The notes under the pieces: generated by a model | Told to the model about the DNA's origin: nothing | Database searches by the model: none | The model's input: only the letters and a program-made list of their open reading frames with translations | Made by a program: the position numbers and the translations under genes | In this document: in pieces, positions 1-8,631 of the stretch | Layout of the letters: each line of letters opens with the position of its first letter | Position numbering within the stretch: position 1 is the first letter of the stretch | NCBI RefSeq assembly: GCF_000426365.1 | Contig: NZ_AUFF01000002.1 | Span: 433,836 to 497,835 of the forward strand | DNA length: 64,000 nucleotides | DNA from: Arenimonas composti TR7-09 = DSM 18010 | GTDB lineage: Bacteria; Pseudomonadota; Gammaproteobacteria; Xanthomonadales; Xanthomonadaceae | Direction of reading: 5' to 3'

Positions 1-182
1 AAGCCGGTGTCACGGGTCTAGGTGAGGTACGAACTGATTCGCTTGCTTATGTGTGATGCGTGCAATCCACCTGGATAGCTGAAAGATTGACAATCACGTA
101 GCCAAGCGGAAGTGAGAACCGGTGCTCCCTGGCGCGCCGGTCTGGCAGAGAGGCAGATTCCGCTGAACTCATTGGGGAAGTC
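1..182. other. Leader region before the first polysaccharide gene
   Basis: No gene is supported here. The base composition is clearly less GC-rich than in the following genes. A perfect TTGACA hexamer lies at 87-92, but no good -10 hexamer stands 16-18 bases downstream, so a promoter is possible rather than shown. The locus may continue to the left of the window. Confidence 0.4.
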
Positions 183-1289
183 GTGAGCACACGTTCCAGA
201 TTGATCGACATCATCGCCGGCGCGCGCCCGAATTTCATGAAGGTCGCGCCGCTCATCAAGGCATTGCAGGCGCGTGAGGCCGAAGGCGGCCCGCTGCGCT
301 ACCGGCTGGTCCATACCGGCCAGCATTACGACCCGCGCATGTCGGGCGAGTTCTTCGCCCAGCTCGGTATCCCGGAACCGGACGTCAACCTCGAGGTCGG
401 CTCCGGCACCCAGGCCGAGCAGGCCGCCGGGATCATGGTCGGCTACGAGAAGCTGCTGCTCGCCGCGCCCAGCCAACTCTGCCTGGTGGTCGGCGACGTC
501 ACCTCGACGATGGCCTGCGCGATCGCCGCGCAGAAGCTGCACGTGCCGGTGGCGCACGTCGAGGCCGGCATCCGCTCCGGCGACTGGGGCATGCCGGAGG
601 AGATCAACCGGATGGTGACCGACGCGATCACCAACTGGTTCTTCACCACCAGCGAAGTCGCCAACGCCAACCTGCGCGCCGCCGGCATCCCCGACGAGCG
701 CATCTTCTTCGTCGGCAACACGATGATCGACACGCTGCTGGCGAACATCGACCGGCTGCGCCCGCCGGCCTTCGTCGACGAGCTCGGCCTGCAGGCCGGC
801 GGCTATTTCGTGCTGACCCTGCACCGGCCGTCGAACGTCGACACCGCCGGCCACTTCGCCAACCTGCTGCAGGCCATCGCCGAGGCCACCCGCGGCCTGC
901 CGGTGGTGTTCCCGGTGCATCCGCGTACCGCGAAGACCCTGCGCGAACTCGACGGCTTCCCACCGTCGATCCACCTGGTCGACCCGCAGCCCTATCTGGA
1001 GTTCAACTGGCTGGTGAAGCACGCCAAGGGCGTGATCACCGACTCCGGCGGCGTCACCGAGGAGACCACGGTGACCGGCGTGCCCTGCATGACCCTGCGC
1101 ACGACCACCGAACGCCCGGAGACGGTGACGATCGGCACCAACGAACTGCTCGGCACCGACCCGGCGGCGCTGAAGCCGGCGCTGGACCGGCTGTTCGCCG
1201 GTGAGTGGAAGGGCGGCGCGATCCCGGAGCTGTGGGACGGCAAGACGGCGCCGCGCATCGTCGCCGCGCTGGAGAAGCTCCTTGCCTGA
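183..1289 (+). CDS. wecB: UDP-N-acetylglucosamine 2-epimerase family (WecB/WbpI type)
   Basis: The 368-residue protein is of normal length for the non-hydrolysing UDP-HexNAc 2-epimerase family, which inverts C2 of a UDP-GlcNAc-type sugar to give the ManNAc form in the cytoplasm. Family motifs are visible: GARPNFMK near residue 11, HVEAGIRSGDWGMPEEINR near 123, HRPSNVD near 217 and DSGGVTEE near 288. The start is a GTG. WecB, which acts on UDP-GlcNAc, and WbpI, which acts on UDP-GlcNAc(3NAc)A, are homologous. Because a complete wbpABDE set lies at 22.6-26.6 kb in the same locus, this gene could supply the WbpI step and give UDP-ManNAc(3NAc)A. That is inference; simple UDP-ManNAc formation is the alternative. 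Confidence 0.93.
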   Translation: MSTRSRLIDIIAGARPNFMKVAPLIKALQAREAEGGPLRYRLVHTGQHYDPRMSGEFFAQLGIPEPDVNLEVGSGTQAEQAAGIMVGYEKLLLAAPSQLCLVVGDVTSTMACAIAAQKLHVPVAHVEAGIRSGDWGMPEEINRMVTDAITNWFFTTSEVANANLRAAGIPDERIFFVGNTMIDTLLANIDRLRPPAFVDELGLQAGGYFVLTLHRPSNVDTAGHFANLLQAIAEATRGLPVVFPVHPRTAKTLRELDGFPPSIHLVDPQPYLEFNWLVKHAKGVITDSGGVTEETTVTGVPCMTLRTTTERPETVTIGTNELLGTDPAALKPALDRLFAGEWKGGAIPELWDGKTAPRIVAALEKLLA

Positions 1290-2901
1290 TGCGACGCAGC
1301 CCGAGGCGGCCGCTTCCGGCGCCTTGTCCCGCTACTGGCACACCCTGCGCTGGCTGAAGCCGGTGCAGATCTACGGCCGCGCCTGGTTCCGGCTGGCGCG
1401 GCCGCGCCCGGACCAGTCGCCGCCGCCGGCGCTGCGCATACCGGCGACGCATTGGCAGCGCTGCGCCCGCGCGGCGTCGATGACCGGGCCGCGCAGGCTG
1501 CGCTTCCTCGGGGTCGAACGCGAACTCGCAGGGCCCGGCGACTGGAACCGCGCCGACTGGCCGAAGCTGTGGCTGTACAACGCGCACTACTTCGACGACC
1601 TCGCCGCCGACGACGCCGACGCGCGTGCCGGCTGGCATCGCGAGCTGATGCGGCGCTGGATCGCCGAGAATCCGCCGCCGGCCGGCAACGGCTGGGAGCC
1701 GTATCCGGCTTCGCTGCGGATCGTCAACTGGATCAAGTGGGCGCTGGCCGTCGAAGCGCTGGCGCCGGAAGCGGTGCACAGCCTCGCCGTGCAGGCGCGC
1801 TTCCTGCGCCGCCGCCTCGAGATCCACCTGCTCGGCAATCACCTGTGGGCGAACGCCAAGGGCCTGCTGTTCGCCGGCGCCTTCTTCAGCGGTGACGAGG
1901 CCGCCGGCTGGCTGCGCAAGGGCGCGGCGATCCTGCGCCACGAACTCGACGAGCAGATCCTCGCCGACGGTGGCCACTTCGAGCGCAGCCCGATGTACCA
2001 CGCGATCCTGCTCGAGGACGTGCTCGACCTGCTGCAGCTCGACCGTGCCTTCCCGGGCGCCTTGCCTGTCGACCTGGTCGCGACGCTGGCCGCCGCCGCG
2101 CCGCGCATGCTGCGCTGGCTGCGGGTGATGAGCCACCCCGACGGCGAGATCGCCTTCTTCAACGACGCCGCCTTCGGCATCGCCCCGCGCCTGGCCGAGC
2201 TGCAGGCCTATGCCGCCGCGCTCGGCATCGCCTTCGACACCGCGCCGCTGGCCGAGATCGAGGCATTGCCCGACTCCGGTTACGTGCGCCTGCAGGCCGG
2301 CCCGGCGGTGCTGATCGCCGACATCGCCCCGGTCGGGCCGGACTACATCCCCGGCCACGCCCATGCCGATACCCTGTCCTTCGAGCTGTCGCTGCACGGG
2401 CGCCGGGCGCTCGTGAACGGCGGCATCTCGACCTACGACGCCGGCCCGCTGCGGCATCGCCAGCGCCGCACGGCCGCGCACAACACCGTGACCGTCGACG
2501 GCGCCGATTCGTCCGAGGTCTGGGGCGCGTTCCGGGTCGCCCGCCGCGCCCGGCCCTTCGATGTCGCCTGGCGGCGTGAAGGCGACACGCTGGTCGTTCA
2601 CGGCGCCCACGACGGCTACCGGCGTCTGCCCGGGCGCGTGTACCATGCGCGCACCTGGCGACTGGACGAACACGGGCTGGAAGTGCGCGACGCACTCACC
2701 GGCCGCTTCTCCGGAGCGACCGCCAGGTTCCGCTTCGCACCTACCGACCCGCCGCCGCTCACCTGGAGCTCTTCGGCTCCCGCGGCGATCGAGGCCGGCG
2801 CGTGGTATCCGCGCTTCGGCGCCGAATCGTCCTGCGAGGTCCTGACCGTCCACGGCGACGGCCCGGCCTTCGCCACGCAATTCGCCTGGACCCGACAATG
2901 A
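1282..2901 (+). CDS. Heparinase II/III family protein
   Basis: A TTG start at 1282 overlaps the preceding stop by 8 bases and gives 539 residues; the frame is open further upstream only inside the epimerase gene. The N-terminal half is helical (toroid-like, with NGWEPYPASLRIVNWIKW near residue 140). The C-terminal half carries the heparinase II/III signature, including PGHAHADTLSFEL near residue 357, then NGGISTYDAG and TAAHNTVTVDG. Proteins of this family are common in surface polysaccharide loci as candidate uronate-polymer lyases. No signal peptide is visible, so if it is a lyase the place where it would meet polymer is unclear. It is coupled to the glycosyltransferase at 2898 through an ATGA overlap. 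Confidence 0.85.
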   Translation: MPDATQPEAAASGALSRYWHTLRWLKPVQIYGRAWFRLARPRPDQSPPPALRIPATHWQRCARAASMTGPRRLRFLGVERELAGPGDWNRADWPKLWLYNAHYFDDLAADDADARAGWHRELMRRWIAENPPPAGNGWEPYPASLRIVNWIKWALAVEALAPEAVHSLAVQARFLRRRLEIHLLGNHLWANAKGLLFAGAFFSGDEAAGWLRKGAAILRHELDEQILADGGHFERSPMYHAILLEDVLDLLQLDRAFPGALPVDLVATLAAAAPRMLRWLRVMSHPDGEIAFFNDAAFGIAPRLAELQAYAAALGIAFDTAPLAEIEALPDSGYVRLQAGPAVLIADIAPVGPDYIPGHAHADTLSFELSLHGRRALVNGGISTYDAGPLRHRQRRTAAHNTVTVDGADSSEVWGAFRVARRARPFDVAWRREGDTLVVHGAHDGYRRLPGRVYHARTWRLDEHGLEVRDALTGRFSGATARFRFAPTDPPPLTWSSSAPAAIEAGAWYPRFGAESSCEVLTVHGDGPAFATQFAWTRQ

Positions 2902-4163
2902 AGATCCTGTTCCTCTCGGACAATTTCCCGCCCGAGGGAAATGCGCCGGCGACGCGGCTCCACGAGCACGCGATGCGCTGGGTGCGCGCCGGTCACGAGG
3001 TGACGGTGATCACCTGTGCGCCGAATTTCCCGGAAGGCAAGCTCTTCCCCGGCTACAGCAACCGCTGGCGCCAGGTCGAGGAGCTCGACGGCATCCGCGT
3101 GGTGCGGGTGAAGACCTATATCACCGCCAACGAGGGTTTCCTCAGGCGCACGCTCGACTACCTGAGCTTCATGCTGATGGGCTTCTTCATGGGCCTGTTC
3201 GAGCGCCGCCCCGACGTGGTGGTCGCGACCTCGCCGCAGTTCTTCTGCGCGCTCGGCGGCTGGATGCTGGCGGTGGCCAAATGGCGGCCGTTCGTGTTCG
3301 AGCTGCGCGACCTGTGGCCGGCCTCGATCATGGCGGTCGGGGCGATGGAGAAGAGTTTCGCGATCCGGATGCTCGAGAAGCTCGAGCTGTTCCTGTACCG
3401 CCGCGCCGACCTGATCGTCTCGGTCACCGAAAGCTTCCGCCACGACCTGGTGGAACGCGGCATCGACGGCGACAAGATCGAGGTCGTGGTCAACGGCGTC
3501 GACCTCGACCGTTACGAGCCGCGGCCGCGCGATCAGGAGCTGGAGGCGGAGTTCGACCTCGCCGGCAAGTTCGTCGCCGGCTACATGGGCACCCACGGCA
3601 TGGCGCATGCGCTGCCGAAGGTGCTGGAAGCCGCCGAGCTGCTGCGCGACCGCGACGACATCGTGTTCTTCTTCGCCGGCTCCGGCGCCGAACGCGCCAA
3701 GGTCGAGGAGATGGTCGCGGAGCGCAGCCTGGACAACGTCCGCCTGATCCCACGCCAGCCGAAGGAGCGCATGCCGGCGCTGTGGAGCATCTGCGACCTG
3801 TCGATCGTGCCGCTGCGCGACACGCCGGTGTTCGCGACGGTGATCCCGTCGAAGATCTTCGAGTCGATGGGCATGGGCGTGCCGATCCTGATCAGCGTGC
3901 CGGATGGCGAGGCGACCGGCATCGTCCGCCGGTCCGCCTGTGGTGTGCAGGTGGCTCCCGAAGATCCCGCTGCGATGGCGGACGCCATTCGCGGTCTTGC
4001 AGATGATCCGGTCAGGCTCGAAAGACTGCGCACTAACGCCAGTTCGGCCGCGGTCGAGTACTCGAGAGAAACGCAGGCTGAAAGAATGTTGAGGTTGATG
4101 GAGCGGACGGCCGAGATGGGGCCTGTCCTGGAAAGTTTCGCCAATGATCAAGGGGATCAATAG
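2898..4163 (+). CDS. Glycosyltransferase, GT4 type (WbuB-like)
   Basis: This 421-residue protein has two Rossmann-like halves. The N-terminus KILFLSDNFPPEGNAPATR is typical of the WbuB-like branch. It is followed by FELRDLWPASI near residue 135, VVNGVDLDRY near 198 and a C-terminal nucleotide-binding part with PSKIFESMGMGVPIL near 316. It probably transfers a HexNAc-type sugar from a UDP donor onto the lipid-linked repeat unit at the inner face of the membrane. The ATG at 2898 overlaps the preceding TGA. The last 80 or so codons are noticeably less GC-rich than the rest, a change that continues into the next gene. Donor and acceptor cannot be told from sequence. Confidence 0.88.
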   Translation: MKILFLSDNFPPEGNAPATRLHEHAMRWVRAGHEVTVITCAPNFPEGKLFPGYSNRWRQVEELDGIRVVRVKTYITANEGFLRRTLDYLSFMLMGFFMGLFERRPDVVVATSPQFFCALGGWMLAVAKWRPFVFELRDLWPASIMAVGAMEKSFAIRMLEKLELFLYRRADLIVSVTESFRHDLVERGIDGDKIEVVVNGVDLDRYEPRPRDQELEAEFDLAGKFVAGYMGTHGMAHALPKVLEAAELLRDRDDIVFFFAGSGAERAKVEEMVAERSLDNVRLIPRQPKERMPALWSICDLSIVPLRDTPVFATVIPSKIFESMGMGVPILISVPDGEATGIVRRSACGVQVAPEDPAAMADAIRGLADDPVRLERLRTNASSAAVEYSRETQAERMLRLMERTAEMGPVLESFANDQGDQ

Positions 4164-5174
4164 ATGAAGGTTCTTGTCACCGGTACTGCCGGTTTTATCG
4201 GCAGTCACGTCGCGCAGGTTCTGTTGTCGCGCGGCGACGAGGTCATTGGCTTCGATAGCCTCAATGACTACTACGACGTGTCGCTGAAGCAAGCCCGCCT
4301 GGCGCGCTTGCTGGATCAGCGCGGTTATACCCACGTGCAGGCGGACCTTTCCGACCGGGCGGCTGTCGAGAATGTATTCGCGACACATCGACCGCAGCGG
4401 GTCGTGCATCTCGCGGCTCAGGCCGGAGTTCGCTACGCGGCCCAGAATCCGCACGTCTATGTGTCCAGCAATGTGACCGGAACGCTGCACATCCTCGAGG
4501 GATGTCGCCACCACGGTGTGGAGCACTTGGTTTTCGCGTCGACGAGTTCGGTGTACGGCGCGAACCGCGCGATGCCGTTCAACGAGCACCAGGGCACCGA
4601 GCACCCGTTGACCCTGTACGCAGCTACCAAGAAGGCCAACGAGATGATGGCGCACTCCTACGCCCATCTTTACGGCTTCCCGTGCACCGGCCTGCGCTTC
4701 TTCACCGTCTACGGCCCGTGGGGCCGCCCGGACATGGCGCTCTTCCTGTTCACTAAGTCGATCCTGGCTGGTGAGCCGATCAAGGTTTTCAACCACGGCC
4801 ATCACCGCCGCAGCTTCACCTATGTCGACGACATCGTGGAAGGCGTCGTGCGCGCGCTTGATTGCCCGCCGGGGAAGGACGCGGCCTGGGACGGCATGAA
4901 TCCCGATCCCGCTACCAGCGGCGTTGCGCCGTACCGCATCTTCAACATCGGCAACGAGCAGCCGGTCGAACTGCTCCGCTACATCGAGGTGCTCGAGGAA
5001 TGCCTCGGCCGCAAGGCGAAGATGGAGATGCTTCCGCTGCAGGCCGGTGACGTGCCGGATACGGAAGCCGACGTCTCCAGCCTGGTCGATGCCGTCGGCT
5101 ATCGGCCGCAGGTGAGCGTCGAGCAAGGCGTCTCGAACTTCGTTGCCTGGTATCGGGACTACTACCGCGTGTAG
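4164..5174 (+). CDS. UDP-glucuronate 4-epimerase, copy 1
   Basis: This is an extended short-chain dehydrogenase of 336 residues, the usual size for UDP-GlcA 4-epimerases, which interconvert UDP-GlcA and UDP-GalA. The NAD-binding GTAGFIG is at residues 7-13, the catalytic YAATK at 152-156 and the family marker [15 protein letters not shown] near 178-192. It starts directly after the previous stop. It is one of three close paralogues in this locus (others at 12446 and 21584). About the first 130 codons use many more A/T-ending codons than the rest of the gene, which suggests a recombination join inside it. Family assignment is secure; UDP-GlcA as substrate is inferred by family. Confidence 0.92.
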   Translation: MKVLVTGTAGFIGSHVAQVLLSRGDEVIGFDSLNDYYDVSLKQARLARLLDQRGYTHVQADLSDRAAVENVFATHRPQRVVHLAAQAGVRYAAQNPHVYVSSNVTGTLHILEGCRHHGVEHLVFASTSSVYGANRAMPFNEHQGTEHPLTLYAATKKANEMMAHSYAHLYGFPCTGLRFFTVYGPWGRPDMALFLFTKSILAGEPIKVFNHGHHRRSFTYVDDIVEGVVRALDCPPGKDAAWDGMNPDPATSGVAPYRIFNIGNEQPVELLRYIEVLEECLGRKAKMEMLPLQAGDVPDTEADVSSLVDAVGYRPQVSVEQGVSNFVAWYRDYYRV

Positions 5175-5216
5175 CAGGGCGGCCGCGGCGACCCGGTAAT
5201 CGTTTTGTGACAAGGA

Positions 5217-5747
5217 TTGCCGGTTCACACCGAACCGGTCACCTTGTCCCGCCATGCGCCGCCGGACCCCCCGTTGAGCTTCCCCGAACTCCTGACCCTC
5301 GCCAGCGCGCTGCTGCTGAGCGTCTGGCTGTCGCTGCGGGCGCCGCCGCGGGTGCGCATCGTCGTCGTGATCGCGGTGCTGCTGGTGTCGGCGGCGATGT
5401 TCCTGCCGCTGGAGACGCTCGAGCAGGCCTTCGGCCGCCGCAACGTGCGCTGGCTCGGCAAGCGCCTCGCCGGCACGCCGTTCGACGTCAGCGTGATGGC
5501 GCATTTCCTCGCCTTCGCCGGCCTGGCCGCGGTGCTCTGGCTGTCGCGGCCGGACTGGCGCGGCTGGCGGGCGGTCGGGGTGCTGGTGGCGCTGGCGGTC
5601 GCCGGCGAGCTGATGCAGGGCATCGGTGCCTACCGGCAGGCGCGGCTGGATGACGTCTTCACCAACCTGCTCGGCAGCGCTGCCGGCCTGGCCGTGGCCC
5701 TTCCGATCGCCTGGTGGCGGGGCAGGGGGCCGCCGCCTCCGGCCTGA
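5217..5747 (+). CDS. VanZ-like membrane protein
   Basis: The 176-residue product has four hydrophobic segments, roughly residues 20-38, 43-60, 96-110 and 118-135, and ends in a proline-rich tail. The motif ARLDDVFTNLLGSAAG near residue 143 matches the conserved D-x-x-x-N-x-x-G segment of VanZ-like proteins, which recur in polysaccharide loci with no settled function. No ATG is available. TTG codons at 5217 or 5244 could start the gene. The AAGGA at 5212-5216 touches the first of these, so the start is uncertain by nine or more residues. Confidence 0.75.
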   Translation: MPVHTEPVTLSRHAPPDPPLSFPELLTLASALLLSVWLSLRAPPRVRIVVVIAVLLVSAAMFLPLETLEQAFGRRNVRWLGKRLAGTPFDVSVMAHFLAFAGLAAVLWLSRPDWRGWRAVGVLVALAVAGELMQGIGAYRQARLDDVFTNLLGSAAGLAVALPIAWWRGRGPPPPA

Positions 5748-5769
5748 GCCGCCCGACCGGCGCTCCCCG

Positions 5770-5895
5770 GAATGAATCCGGGTCATTCGCGAATGAATCC
5801 GGACCCTTCCGGAATGAATCCGGCTCCTTCGCGAATCACTCCAGGACATTCGCGAATGGATCCGGCCCCTTCCGGAACGACTCCGGGACCTTCGC
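5770..5895. repeat. Six 21-bp tandem units with palindromic junctions
   Basis: Six exact-length 21-base units run from 5770 to 5895, with a decayed seventh after them. Units end in CGC or CCG in the order A-B-A-A-B-A, so units 4-6 look like a diverged copy of units 1-3, a 63-bp duplication. Each unit junction is an 8-base palindrome: TTCGCGAA at 5786, 5828 and 5849, and TTCCGGAA at 5807 and 5870. They repeat every 21 bp, two helical turns. The array lies between the VanZ gene and the flippase and could be regulatory or could encode an NPxxSxM-type N-terminal extension of the flippase. Confidence 0.85.
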
Positions 5896-5927
5896 GGATC
5901 CGCCGGGACCCGCTGCGTCCCCCCGAT

Positions 5928-7487
5928 ATGGTAAGGATGGGCACCGACGGGACCCGGGGGAGCCTGTTGAGCCTGCTACGCGCGGCCGGGCGCAATGCGC
6001 TCGCCAACTACCTGCACTTCGCGGTGACCACGGTCGTGACCCTGGTGGCCAGTCCGCTGCTGGTCCAGTACCTCGGGCCGGTGGCCTTCGGGCTGTGGCG
6101 CGCGCTGCAGCGGATCATGGATTTCGGCACCGTCGCCGACGGCCGCGCGACCCAGGCGCTGAAGTGGCTGGTCGCCCGTGGCGTCGAAGCCGGCGACGAC
6201 CACGCCCAGCGCCAGGCGGTCGGCAGCGCGCTGATCGTCTGGGCGCTGTTCCTGCCGCTGTCGCTGCTGGTCTGCGGCGGGCTGGTGTGGGCGCTGCCGC
6301 ATCTGATCGCCGGCGTGCCGCCGGAGCTGGCGGCGCCGCTGCGCTGGGCGGCGGTGCTGCTGGCGCTGAACCTGCTGCTGATCCCGCTGCTCGGGGCGCC
6401 GGACGCGGTGCTGGTCGGCACCAACCAGGGGCATGTGTCGGTGCTGCTGCGCGCCGGCCTGTTCGCGGCGTCGAACGCGGTGATGCTGGTCGCCGCCTGG
6501 CGCGGGCACGGCCTGCCGGTGCTGGCGGCGATCGTGCTGGCGAGCTCGCTGCTGTTCGCGCTGCTGATCTGGCGGCAGGCGCGGCGGCGGGTGCCGTGGT
6601 TCGGCGTCGCCCGGCCGACGCGGCCGCAGGTGCGCGGCTTCTTCGGTTTCAGCGGCGGCGTGGTGCTGTGGTCGGTGGTCGTGAAGCTGCTGCTGGCCAG
6701 CGACCTGCTGCTGATCGGGTTCCGGCTCGGCGCCGGCGCGGTCACCGACTACGTGTTCACCGCCTACGCGGCGCAGGTGGCGATCAGCCTGGCCTTCATG
6801 ACCGGCAGCGCGTCGATGCCCGGGGTGGGGCGCCTGGTCGGCGGCGGCGATGCCGCGCGGATCGCCGCCGCCGCCGCCGGCGTGCGCGACCTGACCCTGT
6901 TCCTGGCAGTGCTGCTGTGCGCCGGCGCGCTGCTGTTCAACCGCCCCTTCGTCGCCCTGTGGGTCGGCGGCGAACACCACCTCGGTGGCCTGTTCGAGTT
7001 CCTGATCGTGCTCGAGGCGCTGCAGCTGATCCTGATCCGCAGCGAGGCGCAGTTGCAGGACCTGGGCCTGCGCATCGGCCGCCGCGTCGGCATCGGCGTG
7101 GTGGCGACGGTATTGGCGCTGCTGCTGGGCGACCTCGCCTGGCGGCTCGTGGGCGAGGTCTGGGCGATCCCCGCCGGCGTGATCGCCGGGCGGCTGCTGA
7201 TGTCGCTGCGGTTCCCGCGCCTCGCCGCGGCGGTGGTCGGCCCGGCGCTGCGCGGCCAGTGGCTGCGCACGCTGGCGGGGGTCGCGCTGGTCGGCGCCTG
7301 CGGGCTCGCCGCCGAGTGGCTGTATGCGGGCGCGGCGCCGCTGCGGCCGGCGACGCTGCTGGCGCTGCCGGTGTTCGCCGGGGTGGTGGCGGTGGCATGG
7401 TTCGGCTTGCTCGGCGCCGCCTCGCGCCGGCGCCTGCTCGGACTGCTGCCCTGGCGGCGCCGGCCGACGGAGAACGGACATGCCTGA
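5928..7487 (+). CDS. Wzx-type polysaccharide flippase, copy 1
   Basis: This is a multi-pass membrane protein of about 519 residues with 12 or more hydrophobic segments, beginning at YLHFAVTTVVTLVASPLLV. It has the arrangement of oligosaccharide flippases of the MOP superfamily, which move lipid-linked repeat units across the inner membrane. The start is uncertain. The frame stays open upstream to 5772 through the 21-bp repeat array. ATG 5928 lies just after the array, and TTG 5967 has the best ribosome-binding site (GGGGGAG at 5956-5962). The gene ends 8 bases into the next gene. A second flippase lies at 26571. Confidence 0.85.
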   Translation: MVRMGTDGTRGSLLSLLRAAGRNALANYLHFAVTTVVTLVASPLLVQYLGPVAFGLWRALQRIMDFGTVADGRATQALKWLVARGVEAGDDHAQRQAVGSALIVWALFLPLSLLVCGGLVWALPHLIAGVPPELAAPLRWAAVLLALNLLLIPLLGAPDAVLVGTNQGHVSVLLRAGLFAASNAVMLVAAWRGHGLPVLAAIVLASSLLFALLIWRQARRRVPWFGVARPTRPQVRGFFGFSGGVVLWSVVVKLLLASDLLLIGFRLGAGAVTDYVFTAYAAQVAISLAFMTGSASMPGVGRLVGGGDAARIAAAAAGVRDLTLFLAVLLCAGALLFNRPFVALWVGGEHHLGGLFEFLIVLEALQLILIRSEAQLQDLGLRIGRRVGIGVVATVLALLLGDLAWRLVGEVWAIPAGVIAGRLLMSLRFPRLAAAVVGPALRGQWLRTLAGVALVGACGLAAEWLYAGAAPLRPATLLALPVFAGVVAVAWFGLLGAASRRRLLGLLPWRRRPTENGHA

Positions 7488-8631
7488 GCCGATCGCGCTG
7501 GTGATCGCCAGTTACCCGGAATCGCTGACGGTGTTCCGTGGCGACCTGCTGCGCGACCTGCGCGCACAGGGCTTCGCCGTGCACGTGGTCGCGCCGGGGC
7601 TGCAGGCGTCGCCGGCGGTGACCGCGATCCTGCGCGGCTGGGGCGTGCACTGCCACGACATCGCCTTCGCGCGCACCGGCACGAATCCCTTCGCCGACGC
7701 CCTGCTGCTGTGGCGGCTGTACCGCCTGCAGCGGCGGCTGCGGCCGGCGCTGATGCTCGCCTACACCATCAAGCCGGTGGTCTACGGCCTGCTCGCGGCC
7801 TGGCTGGCGCGGGTGCCGCGCCGCTACGCGCTGATCACCGGCCTCGGTTACGCGTTCGCCGACGGCCGCGGCGGGCTCGCGCGCATCGCCCGCGGGCTCT
7901 ACCGCGCCGCGCTGCGGCGCGCCGATGCGGTGTTCTTCCAGAACCCGGACGACCAGGCCCTGTTCGCCGGCGAAGGCCTGCTGGCGCCGGGGCAGCGCAC
8001 GCAGGTCGTCGCCGGCTCCGGCGTCGACGTCGACCATTTCGCGCCGGCCCCGCTGCCGGCGGGACCGCCGGTGTTCCTGCTGATCGCGCGCCTGCTGGTC
8101 GCCAAGGGCGTGCGCGAATACGCGGCGGCGGCGGCGCGGGTGCGGGCGCGGCATCCGCAGGCGCGGTTCCGGCTCGCCGGCTGGATCGACGACAACCCCG
8201 ATGCGATCGCCGCCGGCGAGCTCGAGGCCTGGATCGCCGCCGGCACGCTCGAGTTCCTCGGCCGCCTCGACGATGTCCGTGGCGCGGTTGCAGATTGCAC
8301 GGTGTATGTGCTTCCCTCCTACCGGGAGGGGACGCCACGCACGGTACTCGAGGCGATGGCGATGGGGCGGCCGGTCATCACCACCGACGCACCCGGCTGC
8401 AGGGAGACGGTGATCGACGGGGAGAACGGTGTCCTCGTCGCGCTGCGTTCGGTCGACGCCCTCGAGGCGGCGATGCTGGAATTCGTAAGAGACCCGGACC
8501 TCGCCCCGCGCATGGGGCGACAGGCTCGCAGGATCGCGGAGGACAGGTATGACGTACGCAAGGTCAATGCGGTGATGTTGCGCGAAATGGGCATGGCGCC
8601 CATCGTCAGGGACGGCCCCACCATGGGGTGA
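7480..8631 (+). CDS. Glycosyltransferase, GT4 type (PglA/CapM-like)
   Basis: The 383-residue enzyme starts at an ATG overlapping the flippase stop by 8 bases. The N-terminal half contains YTIKPVVYGLLAAWLARVP near residue 88, and the donor-binding half contains PSYREGTPRTVLEAMAMGRP near 278 followed by TTDAPGCRETV. The same layout, including FQNPDD and GSGVDVDHF, is seen in the glycosyltransferase at 36555, so the two are paralogues. The PglA-like branch usually adds a HexNAc to an undecaprenyl-PP-linked sugar. Nearby LegC, 4,6-dehydratase and PglC-like genes fit that picture, but the acceptor is inferred. Confidence 0.87.
   Translation: MPEPIALVIASYPESLTVFRGDLLRDLRAQGFAVHVVAPGLQASPAVTAILRGWGVHCHDIAFARTGTNPFADALLLWRLYRLQRRLRPALMLAYTIKPVVYGLLAAWLARVPRRYALITGLGYAFADGRGGLARIARGLYRAALRRADAVFFQNPDDQALFAGEGLLAPGQRTQVVAGSGVDVDHFAPAPLPAGPPVFLLIARLLVAKGVREYAAAAARVRARHPQARFRLAGWIDDNPDAIAAGELEAWIAAGTLEFLGRLDDVRGAVADCTVYVLPSYREGTPRTVLEAMAMGRPVITTDAPGCRETVIDGENGVLVALRSVDALEAAMLEFVRDPDLAPRMGRQARRIAEDRYDVRKVNAVMLREMGMAPIVRDGPTMG

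Noticed and set aside
87..115. TTGACA box as a promoter of the locus
   Set aside because: The -35 is perfect, but the bases at the required distance (AAGTGA or nearby) are not a credible -10.
2616..5849. Very long antisense open frames, for example 1077 codons on the - strand here and 1477 codons at 30395-34828
   Set aside because: They mirror well-supported + strand genes, are rich in Arg, Ala and His with no domain motifs, and arise from the high GC content.
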